Origin: Mesocentrotus franciscanus
Taxonomy: Eukaryota; Echinodermata; Echinoidea; Camarodonta; Strongylocentrotidae
Assembly: GCA_037976565.1 (NCBI GenBank)
Contig: CP137672.1
Coordinates: 20,298,335 to 20,362,334, forward strand
DNA length: 64,000 bases
Direction: 5' to 3'
The position numbers were made by a program, and so were the translations under genes. The notes beneath the pieces were generated by a model. It did no database searches, was not told the DNA's origin, and worked only from the letters and a program-made list of their open reading frames with translations. This document shows, piece by piece, positions 1-10,587 of the stretch. Position 1 is the stretch's first letter, and each line of letters starts with the position of its first letter.

Positions 1-239
1 ATGCTCTTTTGTGAGGAATTTATTCTCAATAACTAATTCCTTCAGATAGGACTCAAAGTCCTATGTCTCACTGATTGCTTAGCTACAAACGTAAATAGCT
101 TTCTGAGCAGTCGGATGAAAATATATCATCAATTAGTCAATCACTTTTAGTGGGCGTTCGCTTTATTTTCATGACGTCAAGTTTGCTTTGATGGGTGCTC
201 CGTCAAGTGCTCTGCGGGCTTCATTTTGTTTAAGACAGG

Positions 240-470
240 GTAAAGATTAGGGTTGCAAATGAGTTTACGTCAGGATTAGCGGTATATTTGGGGTTGCATT
301 TAGGTTGAGGTCAAGTTTAGAGTTAGATTTAGAGTTGCAATTGGTTTAGGTCCAATTTATAATTGCAATCGGGTTTAGTTCAAGTTTAAAGTTAGATTTG
401 GGGTTGCAATAGGTTATGTCTGGTTTAGCCTTAGAGTTAGCTTTGGTTCAGGGTTGAAACTAGAATTTTG
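240..470. repeat. Imperfect GGTTTAG/GTTAGA repeats (unit A)
   Basis: Degenerate short repeats built from motifs such as GGGTTGCAAT, GGTTTAGGTC and AGTTTAGAGTTAGATTTG. Homologous blocks lie at about 27218-27412 and 40590-40735. The spacing is irregular and it is not a telomere array. No coding sequence is seen in 1-740. Confidence 0.6.
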
Positions 471-741
471 TTAAGACCACGGAGCATTTTGCTGCCGAAG
501 CATATAATTTATATTAACGCCTAAATGACCTTGAGAGTTTTTTTAAAAATTATTTCTTTCTTTCAATATGTTCACTTTTCTAGAGTGGTTAGAACAAACG
601 CTTTCCTGTTGGTATTGAACGTTCTTGGATATACAAATATTTGTCAGTGCATGCGATTCTGGTGAGTTGCATTTAACCCCTTTTTCACAATGTCTTATGT
701 ATACACGGTATTTCAGAAAAAAATTGCGTCGAGCTTCAAGA

Positions 742-1292
742 GCCTGTCACACCTAGCCTATTTGGCTCGCCGGAGCTATACCGGAACATACATTTTTTTC
801 GATTTTGGGGGGATCAGTACTAGTACGGCAGCGCAACGGTATCACATCGCTAAGAACGGTAGTACATAGTCCTGATATCGTCAGAACATCGGCGAAAAAA
901 TTAGCAACGGCAGGCGACGGTATACATTTTCTAACATGCTCAAAGGTATACGGCAGTACTCCGGTATGGCTTCGTTAATGTCGGTAGAGCACCGGTAGCG
1001 CCCCGTAATAGATCGGCGGCTCTCCGGTGGCCACAATATGTACCGGCACGTCGGTATTACATCGGTAGAACAACAGTGGCGCATCGGTATAACATTGGCG
1101 ACGCATTGGTAACACTAAGGTGACAGAAAAGTGGTATTCGGTAGCACATCGGCTCTTACATCGGTAGGACAACGGTAGAACAACGGTATCCAACGGGAAC
1201 GCTGGTACTACATCGCTATTGCTACCGCTAATCTCAAGTTGTGTGCTCCGGTTTAGTCCCGGCGAGGTATACATCGGCTAGGTGTGACAGGC
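742..1292. mobile_element. 551-bp TIR element filled with CGGTA repeats
   Basis: A perfect 17-bp terminal inverted repeat, GCCTGTCACACCTAGCC at 742-758 and its complement at 1276-1292, bounds a segment missing from the sister units (empty sites near 27660 and 40980). The flanks CTTCAAGA and CTTAAGAC suggest a degenerate target duplication of about 6-8 bp. The interior has no transposase. It is packed with degenerate ACATCGGTA, AACGGTA and GCACCGGTAG words at roughly 9-16 bp spacing. It is a non-autonomous MITE-like element and I cannot name its superfamily. Confidence 0.8.
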
Positions 1293-2035
1293 CTTAAGAC
1301 ATCTCTTAGATGACCTACTGAATCAACTTCAATAAACGTTCGTATTTTCTGCCATTGGAATATAATCTAGAATTGATTTGAAGTTATGCTGATTTCTTCG
1401 AAAATTCTGTTGAATGGTGGGTCGTAAAAAGAAATGATGACATCACATCAAATAAACTTGAACAGCGTTTTGTGTGTTCTATTTTACTCGTGTTTTGTCA
1501 TTATAAATTATATTAGATTATTGAAATGAGTTTTTGTGAAATATATATTTCTGTTATAGGTTTTCACGGTCAATTTCGCAAAATTACCATTCCAATTCAT
1601 TTTGCGTGCATTCAATCGAAAATAATCTAGCATGACCTTGCTATTCGATAGCTCGAATGTTTTATCTGTGCATTCAAATTCGCATTTTCGTCAGTCAAAT
1701 TAACATGTTTCTCATTCAAATGTATGTGTTATGAACGCTTTTCGTTGAGTGTTCATTCAATTTAGCATGACATGATCACGGGATCACATAATACTGACGT
1801 TCGTACGTTCAAATTCATTTTACGCATCCAACTTAACTTCGTTCATTCAAATTAGCAAAATTCTCTTATGGTTCTTGTTTTAACTAATCATCACGCACAT
1901 TTTCCTTCACAGTGTGTCCTTCAACCGTGATACACATATAGTGATTTCTTGAAAGAACAAAATACCTGAAAATATCTCTTATTTATATGCCTTTTTTATG
2001 AAACAATTATCTACCGTACACCAACTAAAATATAC
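1293..2035. other. AT-rich unique-unit sequence, no gene seen
   Basis: Shared with 27660-28376 and 40980-41720. It contains many ATTCAAATT and TTCATTCAA words but no open frame of note and no recognised RNA gene. Confidence 0.6.
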
Positions 2036-2282
2036 AGTGTGAGTCAAAACAATTATTTTTAAAATCATTTATGAACATAGTAAATTATTATACATCATTA
2101 CGAAAGAGTGTTTTTATCCCAAATCGTTTGGTATCATTTTGTGGGGTATGTGGTCACGCTTGGATGAACAAGAGAGTGCAAAAATCGATTGCGCCAAAGT
2201 GATGTTTGAATAAAACAATGGGGATTTGGGTATTAATTCGGTCTTTGCAGATCCAAATAACATCCCTAACAAAATAAATCAT

Positions 2283-3047
2283 GCCATACATATCAAAACA
2301 CACTCAGTCAGTCACACTCAGTCAGTCACACACACGCACACACACTTTTCTTTTTTTTCCATATTTTTTATTTTATTTATTAGATATTTCATTCAAAATA
2401 AATCATTACATAAAGAATCAATGTAAATAATTCCATACAAATACAAATCTACATTTCGTTTTCTTAACACAAATAAATTATTCACAAAACAGTGAGCAAA
2501 GAAGGAGAATAATGGAATTAAATCACTAAATTTTTCAAATAATAATAATTACATACTGAACTTAGTAATTACATGTACCATAATTCATCCAAAAAAATAA
2601 CATGATACATTTTTGTATTCAATGCCCCTAATCCCCAGCCACCCTCCACCCCTTCTACTACTTAACCCCCCCCCCCCGGTAAGCATTCACATTCACACTC
2701 ACGAGCTCGCACCTCACAAACATACACAGATTCACACGCGCACAACACTGGAACTCCAGCTAATCATCCTCACTCACAAGACCACACCAAATTAAGACAC
2801 TCCCATTCACACCAAACACAACAACTTATCCAACCAACACAAAAAAAAACACTGTACAAACACGCCATTCACACAACAACACCTAGCCATACAACTAACA
2901 CACATACCTAACACCCTAACTTCATTAATCCATCATCATCATCATGACATTCCTGTGACACACAGCACACACGCACACGCACACACACACCGCACACACA
3001 CACACATACACGCACACACGCGCCCACACACACACACACACACTCAA
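2283..3047. repeat. CA-rich low-complexity stretch
   Basis: Dense CACA, CACTCAGT and ACACACGC runs (2283-2348 and 2680-3047) with a C-run near 2667-2678. Small frames crossing it are repeat-driven and were not called as genes. Confidence 0.8.
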
Positions 3048-3090
3048 GGCTCTGGGAACGATTTTTTCACCGGGGGTGCTGAGATATGTA

Positions 3091-3140
3091 ATACGTATAT
3101 ATATATATATATATATTCTTCTTCTTCTTCTCCTTCTTTC
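3091..3140. repeat. TA microsatellite followed by CTT repeats
   Basis: About 12 TA dinucleotides, then TTC/CTT triplets. Confidence 0.8.
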
Positions 3141-3145
3141 TTTCC

Positions 3146-3500
3146 ATAAAAAGCAGTGCATGATAACGTCTTTTTATATCAAGTAACAGTTTAAACAGTT
3201 TGACCCAATGACGATGCGTTTTTTTATTGCTATTTTGAACCCCCGTAAATGTTTCCCTGGCATCTACTAACACAATGGAGACCATAAAAAGCAGTGCATG
3301 ATAACTTCTTTTTAAATCAAGTAACACCAATGACGATGCGGAGCATCGTCCACGAGCCGCGTAGCGGCGAGGCGATTTCTTGGGGGGCTATTTTGAACCC
3401 CCGTAAGTGATGTTTTCCTGGCATCTACTTACACAATGGAGACCATAAAAAAGCAGTGCTTGATAACGTCTATTTGAATCAAGTAACACTTTAAACAGTT
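3146..3500. repeat. Two-and-a-half copies of a 140-165-bp tandem repeat
   Basis: The words CATAAAAAGCAGTGCATGAT, ATCAAGTAACA, CCAATGACGATGCG and GCTATTTTGAACCCCCGTAA recur starting near 3148, 3286 and 3446. The second copy carries an extra GC-rich insert around 3343-3375. No coding sense is seen. Confidence 0.7.
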
Positions 3501-3707
3501 TGGGGGTAGGGAGCACAATTTTTTTTTTTTGGCACCCGTAATTTTTTTTTCCCTACGGGAAGGGTTATTTTTTCCAACCGCCACCCCCCCTTGGGCGCCA
3601 GGGGAGGGGGCCTATCTTCTTCTTTTTTCAAAAAAGGGTGTTTTTACCTGTTTCTTGTGCTAGGGGAGGGGGCCCGGGCCCCCAGGCCCCCTGGATCCGC
3701 CACTGGT
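3500..3707 (-). mobile_element. Truncated 8-bp-TSD-type element (same family as 39972-40333)
   Basis: The right end reads CCTGGATCCGCCACTG, which is the complement of the CAGTGGCGGATC terminus of the complete copy at 39972. The interior shares GGGCGCCAGGGGAGGGGGCC and the AAAAAGGGTGTTTTTACCTG stretch in reverse orientation. No left terminus is visible. Confidence 0.6.
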
Positions 3708-4770
3708 CTTCGCCACTAATTAATAATCATCTGTCTGCGCGGCAGGGTATTACATGTATTATATGAGGCTGAGACTGAACAACGTTTGTCACAATATAGT
3801 TTATCAAGTTCTCAATTCTCAAATGTTCAGAAAGATACATTTTATTTCAGCGATGTTTCAGTGTGTAGGTGTTTATCTTTCCATTCAAACAACACTGCAT
3901 AATTTATTTATAATTCAACAAAACGTTTAAGATGTTATGTCATAGATTGATGCATAATATTTTTATTATTTAAACTCAATTGCTCATGGCATGAATCTCA
4001 GAGAGTTAAGAGTTTTCGAGAGAGTTAGAAAGTGGATGCATCTCTCCCATATCTTACTTCTGAGTTGATTTATTGGCCTTTTATTACATCTTGTATTCTT
4101 GTAGGCATTAATTTAATCATCTTCGAGCATTCATTTACAGACCAGCAATGATGTGAAATGTAGTTTAGTTCTGGAGAAGAAATATTCATCTAGTAAGTTC
4201 ATAAAATCAACTTTTTGGTCCCACTGCTTGGAATAATTTTCCACTGGATATTCCTTCATGCCCTTCAGTTGGATCTTACAAGAGAAAATCAAAGACGTAA
4301 TACAGTCTGTGTATTGATTTAAAACATGGTACAAGCAGAAAAAATATATATACATGATATGAATTTTCACAAGGCTTTGCTCAAAAAGGAAGTATGTGTA
4401 TTTGGCATCATATTAAACTGGAATGATTACTATTGATGTTGCTCCTTGAATTTAAATCATATTAATTTGATTTTGTAAATGAAGAGTTCTGTCTCGTTTT
4501 GCGTGACGAGGCGAAATTCTGTTTATGCCACTTTTTGCATTTATCGAAGAAATCGTCCTGAAGGTTCCAACAGTGAAAACTATGCACTGAAAAGTTAATA
4601 CATGTAATTTGTGAGATACATCAGTTAACATAATATTTATGACTTAGTAGAACCTGACATGTACAAATAAATACTAAAACCTGCTACGGTTATGTCATTA
4701 TATTCCTCACAATGAACCTTTTTTGGGTAACAATACTGTTTCATTGTGTGAAATCTTCATGAAGATTTAT

Positions 4771-5082
4771 ACGATGAATACACGGCACTAATATCCTTTG
4801 GTAAGATATTTACCTGCACTTGCTACTCTCCACCTAGGTGTTAAATGGGTACCCGGTAGGATGCGAACATTCATGCGGTTGGATAAGCAAGTATGCGCTT
4901 GTAAAATTGCGACTGGCTGGAATGCTCCCCAGGGAGTGGAAAATGTGCATACATTGTGTGCGGGTAAGCCTGAATCCGATGACCGGGGTAATAATATATC
5001 TGTAAAGCGCTTAGGCACATCGTTGGATCGATGTATTGGGCGCTATATAAAAGCGGATTATTATTATTATTATTATATTACA
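4771..5082 (+). repeat. tRNA-derived SINE, head truncated
   Basis: It starts inside the head region (ACGGCACTAATATCC) and continues with GGTGTTAAATGGGTACCCGG, the body motif also found at 20630. It ends with AAAGCGCTTAGGCAC, GGGCGCTATATAAAAGCGG and an ATT-repeat tail. The GCGCTATATAA tail resembles tails that SINEs share with L2/CR1-type LINEs; that link is from general knowledge. Confidence 0.75.
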
Positions 5083-5848
5083 AAAAGTTAATAAACAATT
5101 CTCTTCGAAAGAGTGTACGGTAACGAATAACCCATGAATTATGCATCATTATACCGGGTGGCCCACAAAAAAAAACGAACACTCGATACAGTCGATTTTT
5201 TAGGATTTAGCTCTAATCATCATTTTTACCAATTCACCTTGCTGGATTGAGCACCATTTCCCCATTATAATAACACTAAGATCATCAAATTTAGTTGAGA
5301 ACTTTTTATTTTATGAGTAATTTCTAATGGACTGTCATTTTCGGAATTTGACCGATTTCCAGAGTTTCGAAGCACGATGACAAATCAATGGCAAACCTCG
5401 AAAATGACAGAAATTACTCGTAAAATATTTTTTTCTTCAACCAAATGTAATGATCTTGGTGTTGAAAAGGTGTTGAAAAGTTTTTCTATCCAGGAAGGTG
5501 AAAAAGGATAACTGTTAGTCAGAGCAAAGTCCTTAAAGTAGAAACGAATTCAAATACAATATTATATTAATGGAAAGCTTATAACCTAAAGAGAGTGAAA
5601 AGTGTCATATCTTTTCCCTAAAAACACATATATGACCACAATCAGACATTTAACTTTGAATCTTGACATCCCCCTCATAAACAAAACCGAAATCATACAC
5701 ATTGGGCGGTTTCGATGATGACGTAGGCGATTGGGGTCAGATTGGGGTAATTACTTCCGCATTCACACAACACCGTACGTATCACACACGCTAGACGGTC
5801 GACAGCAGCCATACTCTCATCAATTTTAATTATTTATCATCCATTCAA

Positions 5849-6010
5849 ATGAGTGAAGTTAGGCCAGTTAGTAACTTGTATGTACAATATTCATCGTCTG
5901 AATCAAGTGACGATGATAGTGATGGCATCGATAGGCCAGCATGCAGTTGGAACAATTACAGAATACCCTACCACGGTTTCACGGGGGCAGAATTAGAACC
6001 AACAGTCTGA
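5849..6010 (+). pseudogene. Short acidic N-terminal remnant of a possible transposon protein
   Basis: A 53-codon frame begins with ATG after an in-context AAA, runs through an acidic serine-rich stretch (SSSESSDDDSD, residues 15-25) and ends at TGA within NNYRIPYHGFTGAELEPTV. It sits in the middle of a TIR element, and a long hairpin follows about 40 bp after the stop. Acidic N-termini like this occur in several eukaryotic transposon proteins, but no catalytic domain is left, so the family is unknown. It may equally be a chance frame. Confidence 0.3.
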
Positions 6011-6048
6011 CAAATATTAGATAGGGACTTCTAGATTTGCACGATGAT

Positions 6049-6160
6049 AACGTGGACTGCCACATGCATGGACATCCTTTTAAGGCAATGTGACGTCCTT
6101 TTAAGGCACTGCCGGGCACTGCCAGTGCCTTAAAAGGATGTCCATGTGGCAGTCCACGTT
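6049..6160. repeat. 112-bp hairpin
   Basis: Arms of about 38 nt are nearly perfect inverted copies: AACGTGGACTGCCACATG at 6049 against CATGTGGCAGTCCACGTT ending at 6160, with CATCCTTTTAAGGCA further in. It probably reflects a small foldback insertion or a local inverted duplication. Confidence 0.8.
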
Positions 6161-6195
6161 CTCCAACTACCATGACCATCGACCAACATTAGTCT

Positions 6196-6354
6196 AAGCA
6201 CAAAGCTATTTTTTTCTTTTGTATTTTTAGCACGAGACATTCCACTATTATAAGCACAAAACTATTTTTTTCTTTTGTATTTTTAGAACGAGACATGACT
6301 TGTTGATTAAAAAAGCAAAAAATATTTTTTCTTTTGTATTTTTAGAACGAGACA
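6196..6354. repeat. Three tandem copies of a ~56-bp repeat
   Basis: Each copy contains AAGCACAAAACTATTTTTTT, CTTTTGTATTTTTAG and (A/C)ACGAGACAT. Copies start near 6196, 6252 and 6311. Each ends with a pyrimidine-rich run and TTTAG, which resembles a splice acceptor. Confidence 0.75.
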
Positions 6355-8057
6355 TCAGTCTTATCGATTAAATATCTAATAGGGTCTTTGACAGCAGACT
6401 AAACAGTACAGAGCTATACTAACTTAATAGCGGGCACAAGGTACATACAAATACGTGCGTGGGACTATACACAGGCTGGACTTTTTGCGTTACTGAAATA
6501 GTGCTCAGAATTCAACTAATTCATCTACTGAATGACCATAATAGACAAGAAACAATTCAAAGGTAAGGACAAGACTCAGTGCTTATCAATATAACATAAA
6601 TTTTGCATGAAATATCATCAGGAAAGCCATCTAAATTTGTCACAAATTAGCGACGAACACACCAAATTCCACGCTGCAATGACGGACAAAACGGCGTAGA
6701 ATTCAACTTTTCATCCACCAAATGAATACGAACACTTGCATTATACAATCTTCAATACCTGTATCACCATTATCCCAAACAATAAAATCACAGTCTATAT
6801 CTACGGCTAATATATGAAGACTAACAATATGGTAGGGTATTCTGCAATCAAGCCGGCCAGTTTTCGAATGATCACCGGCAATATTAGTTATTACTTAGAC
6901 ATATTGTGTTAATTTTCATTGATTTCTTTCATCTGTATAATTTCTTTCGTCAGTTTTATGTAATACGGAACATTACACCTTTTTTCTTTTTAGTTTATCT
7001 TTATTTAGTTCAAAGAACAGACATGCAAAACAATCAAAACATGCAACAAACTTATACGGCAAAAGCCATAGACTCCATGTAGAGGGTACGAGCTTTTGTT
7101 TGTTTTGGGGACAATCTCCCAATCGCCTACGTCACATTATTTTGGGCGATTTATTGGTGTCATTTGGGCGAGAAAATGAATGATGAACAATTCATGGTTT
7201 TGGGGAAGTTTTTTGGTTGTTACGACCTGATTCATTATCATAAAAATCTGAAATATTTAAAAAAAAATTACTGAGCTTTCCATTAAATATAATTGTATTT
7301 GAATCCGTTTCTACGTTAAAAGTCAACTACATGTATTCCGATTTTTTTGGGGGCCACCCGATATAATGTAATAACACACTTCACCATTTCTTCTACTCAT
7401 TAACAAAAGTCATGTCCGTTTGGCTTATGGAGCAGCTGGGCCGTCTGTGAACCTGGAAACAAATTTAAGACTTTTTTGCTATGCATGCAGCATGCTGACT
7501 ATGATCGGAGCCGATTATTATTTTATTAATGTTGTCGAATTTCCCCTATTCCACACTATTAAAGAAAATGATTAACGTGTGCTATAAACATCTTTGACTT
7601 GTTACATACAAATATATGGTATGCATTTGTCGCGAGTATTATTGGGTCGCGTGCCAGCTAGGGATACATGTTATAGGATTTTGTGAAAGAAAGTTAAACA
7701 ATTTTTGTTTTTAAAGCGTCATTTGTGGCTGTCGGCTGTGTGACAATTTCGTAAACAAAGCATAATGATATACATTAAATATATCATACACAAAAATTTC
7801 CGGGGGTGCTTCAGCACCCCCAGCACCCCCGCTTCCCAGGGCCATGCACACACTTCCGCGCACTTGCACACTCGGATAAATGAAAAATACACGCAGCCAA
7901 GTCATTATTACGTAATGAACATTTTTGTATAATCGCAAATTTCCCATTTAATAACAAAATAGAATTTAAATTCAATCATAATGCCATAATGAAAGTTTGG
8001 TGCAAAATGAACTGTTTCTCCCAAAGGACTCGGTCAGTCTGCATCTAAATGTGCTAT

Positions 8058-8122
8058 TTGAGTGTGTGTGCGTGTGTGTGTTTGTGCGTGTGTGGGTGTG
8101 TTCCTTATATGTGTGTGTGACC
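8058..8122. repeat. GT microsatellite
   Basis: Imperfect GTGTGTGCGTGTGTG runs inside the right part of the long-TIR element. Confidence 0.8.
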
Positions 8123-8591
8123 GTGCTTCTGAAAAAAAAAAGCATATGCAATTAATGCATCTCATATGATACATTAAATTTATTCTCTCACTTTAATACT
8201 ATTGTGCAAGTCGATTTTTGCACTCTCGCAAAAATGCCTCCTGGTCATCCAAGCGTGAACACATACTACACAAAAATGATACCAAACGATTCGGGATATA
8301 ACACTCTTTCAAAACATGTATGATAACCTTTCGTTCATAGCTGACTTTTAAAATTGTGACAATTTTCTGAGTGTAAACTTTTTTTTACTCATACGGGTAG
8401 TGTTACAAAGAGGTGCTGCGTAAGGAGGTACACTTGTCGTGCTCAATAATTTTAGCACATAATGTGCTATTTCTGACAAAAACTTATGCGGTGCAGAAGA
8501 AAAGTGAGCTAAAAACAAGTGCTGAGCCATATGGGAATCAATGAGGGCCAATGACTTACCATCTGTAGAGCTATGCCAATTTTGCATATAA

Positions 8592-10455
8592 TCAGGTGGG
8601 CTGTAATACAGACCACCTTATGTTTTCGTTAGAATTGCCTTTATTTATTCTTTATTTTTCTTATTTCCAAGCACTTTTTTGTGAACAAGATAATTTGAAA
8701 ATGTGCATGGCTCAATCATATGTCTTGAAATTTGGCATACATATGTATAGGCATATGGATAAAGCAAAATAACGTTTTCAACCTTGACCTTGACTGATGA
8801 CGTCATCTAGGCGCCATTTTGTGAAATTTTCTGAAAATCTACTCATGATCATATCTTCATAACGAAAAGTTGTTTCTCATTCATATTTATCATGATCAAG
8901 GTCAATATCCGTCCGGTCAATTTCAGGTTAAAAAACGCGCGCGTATGCGTACGTCCGCGCGTCAGCGCGCGCGCAAAATTTAAAAATGCTCCAAATCGTC
9001 TCAAATTCATTTTGAATACGTTTCAGGCCATTTTAAGCATTTCGCAAAAAACGCGCACACGCGCATGCGCGCCCGTTTTTGCGCGTACTGGCATTTTGCA
9101 ACATAGAATCGCCAATTTTTCTTTGTCATCATATTTGGCACATTTTTCCAAGCATTTTGATACCTTGTTCACCTTTTTCTGACCAGTAATAACGCAATGA
9201 GCGTCCGTTCAAGAAACATGTCCGTGCGCGCGAGCTCTTGTAATACATAGCATATATGGGCAAAAACATGCCTATACAAAATTCATTGTAACTCTTCAGA
9301 ATGGATGGGAACTCCCAATTTTTTTCATATTTGGATAGATTATGAGTCGGAGATATGATTTCATGTCTCATTTGACCCTCAATTAACTCATGACGTCATC
9401 ATAATGGCCTCCGAACTCAAAATTTCAATTTGCATATTATGACGTCAGCATATTTTTGGAAAATTGATTGTATCTCTGTAAATATTGATCGATTTTCTTC
9501 CAAATTTTGATATGTTCTAGCTGAGACAATTTTCTACAAATACAGCTTCATGATTTTTCATTTTGACAAAGGCATCATGGCGTATTTTTGCGATTAAAGG
9601 AGGCATGTCAATTTTTCACATTTTGCGTGTATTCTCTATGGGACATGACTTTTTTCAAAACTGGATTCTACATTCCCGTCTTTCGCGAGCAATATCTCCG
9701 TCGTTTTAGTTTCGTTTTCGCTGAGCTTCGAGTATGTTGTAGCTGAGACAATAAGCTATCACAAGTGTGCCCTTTATTTTTCGATCAGATGCCGGGATCA
9801 TGCTCATATTTCACTTGCAAAGTGGGATTTGAGAATTCCATTTTCCGTTCACGTGTAATGTCTATGTGGATTATTTTGGTATAGTGGTCATAGCACTTGC
9901 CTCCCATTCCGGCGACCCAAGTTCGATTCCTGGTGGGTCAATTTTTTTTTTTTTTTTTGCCGTCGTTTTAAATTTGATTTTATGATCTTCTTCGACTATT
10001 ATAACATATTATCATATACAATCACAAACAATGTAATAAAATGCCTAATTTTGCGTGTTATATCTATGGGAGAAGAATGTCAATCGTTTGAGTACAACCC
10101 TATGGGAAATCTGAGTCCTTGTCGTGTATTAATTTTGTTATTCATAGTTGGATAGAGTATGAGTCGGAAATATGACTTCTTATAAAAAAACAAAATCTAA
10201 AAAATGCATATTTCATTTCGATATTTAGATTTGAGGGTCAAAGGTCAAATATACTGTACATGGTTTCTCTAAAACCATGCATTGTATAGACTTGTAATTT
10301 GGCACACTAATAGACCTGAATAAGAGGATTATTTTAAAAAATAAGGTCAAATCATGCCAATGTTATCTTAACTACTTAGTATGTCACTAAACATGTGTGG
10401 CATGCACTTGGAACAGCCCACCTATACTTGTTATTAACAAGTATTACATGTCTAG
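8592..10455 (+). mobile_element. Non-autonomous Helitron (1864 bp)
   Basis: It begins TC (8592-8593) and ends CTAG (10452-10455). Seven bases before the CTAG is a 21-bp near-perfect palindrome (10424-10444, ATACTTGTTA...). It lies between A and T with no target duplication. Unit C has the uninterrupted site (GCATATAATTTTCATATTGG near 41908), which is what Helitron insertion predicts. A second hairpin, AGGTGGGCTGTA/ACAGACCACCT, marks the 5' end. There is no Rep or helicase frame. The interior contains CG-rich runs, TGACGTCA palindromes and a tRNA-like unit. A related minus-strand copy lies at 50733-58349. Confidence 0.9.
9867..9940 (+). tRNA. tRNA-Gly(CCC)-like sequence inside the Helitron, probably a pseudo-tRNA
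   Basis: The A box TGGTATAGTGG (9878-9888) matches the consensus. The B box region AGTTCGATTCC (9920-9930) has one mismatch. The anticodon loop CTCCCAT gives CCC at 9903-9905, and the T arm CCAAG/CCTGG pairs apart from one position. The acceptor and anticodon stems pair poorly, so a functional glycine tRNA is unlikely. A run of about 16 T starts at 9942, as a Pol III terminator would. The first half of the same unit is preserved on the minus strand at 55720-55775. Confidence 0.5.
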
Positions 10456-10587
10456 TTTTATATTGCTTTTTAGGTTTTTGTACGCCTTTTAAAAAGGTTT
10501 TTGTCTACTTCAAGTACATTAAATAATCTATTGTCCCAGCCAGCCTCTCACAAAGAAACAGCGTCTCATACAGTTAACCCCCCACAT

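Larger units (their letters stand above)
5154..7360. mobile_element. 2.2-kb TIR element nested in the long-TIR element
   Basis: The ends CCGGGTGGCCCACAAAAAAA and, reversed, CGGGTGGCCCCCAAAAAAAT form an inverted repeat. The flanks CATTATA and ATATAATG are AT palindromic, consistent with a TA or TATA target. A second inner match (AATTACTCGTAAAAT and similar) extends the TIR similarity only weakly. The element contains the broken frame at 5849-6010, a hairpin at 6049-6160 and a triplicated 56-bp repeat. No intact transposase. A Tc1/mariner-type target is possible but unproven. Confidence 0.65.
2041..8398. mobile_element. 6.4-kb long-TIR DNA element, no transposase, flanked by AGTGT
   Basis: The left end (2041 to about 2195) and the reverse complement of the right end (about 8208-8398) share a long imperfect inverted repeat, including AATCGTTTGGTATCATTTT, TCACGCTTGGATGA and GAGAGTGCAAAAATCGA. 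AGTGT stands on both sides (2036-2040 and 8399-8403). Units B and C lack the whole segment, running straight through near 28390 and 41728. No transposase frame survives. The interior holds simple repeats, a SINE, another TIR element and short remnants. The family is not identified. Confidence 0.8.

Noticed and set aside
240..470. Interstitial telomere repeat
   Set aside because: Motifs resemble GGTTTAG but spacing and sequence vary too much for a TTAGGG array.
9059..9090. CpG island or promoter from the GCGCGC runs
   Set aside because: The runs are short alternating purine-pyrimidine stretches belonging to the Helitron family (also 56770 and 57985), not a host promoter.
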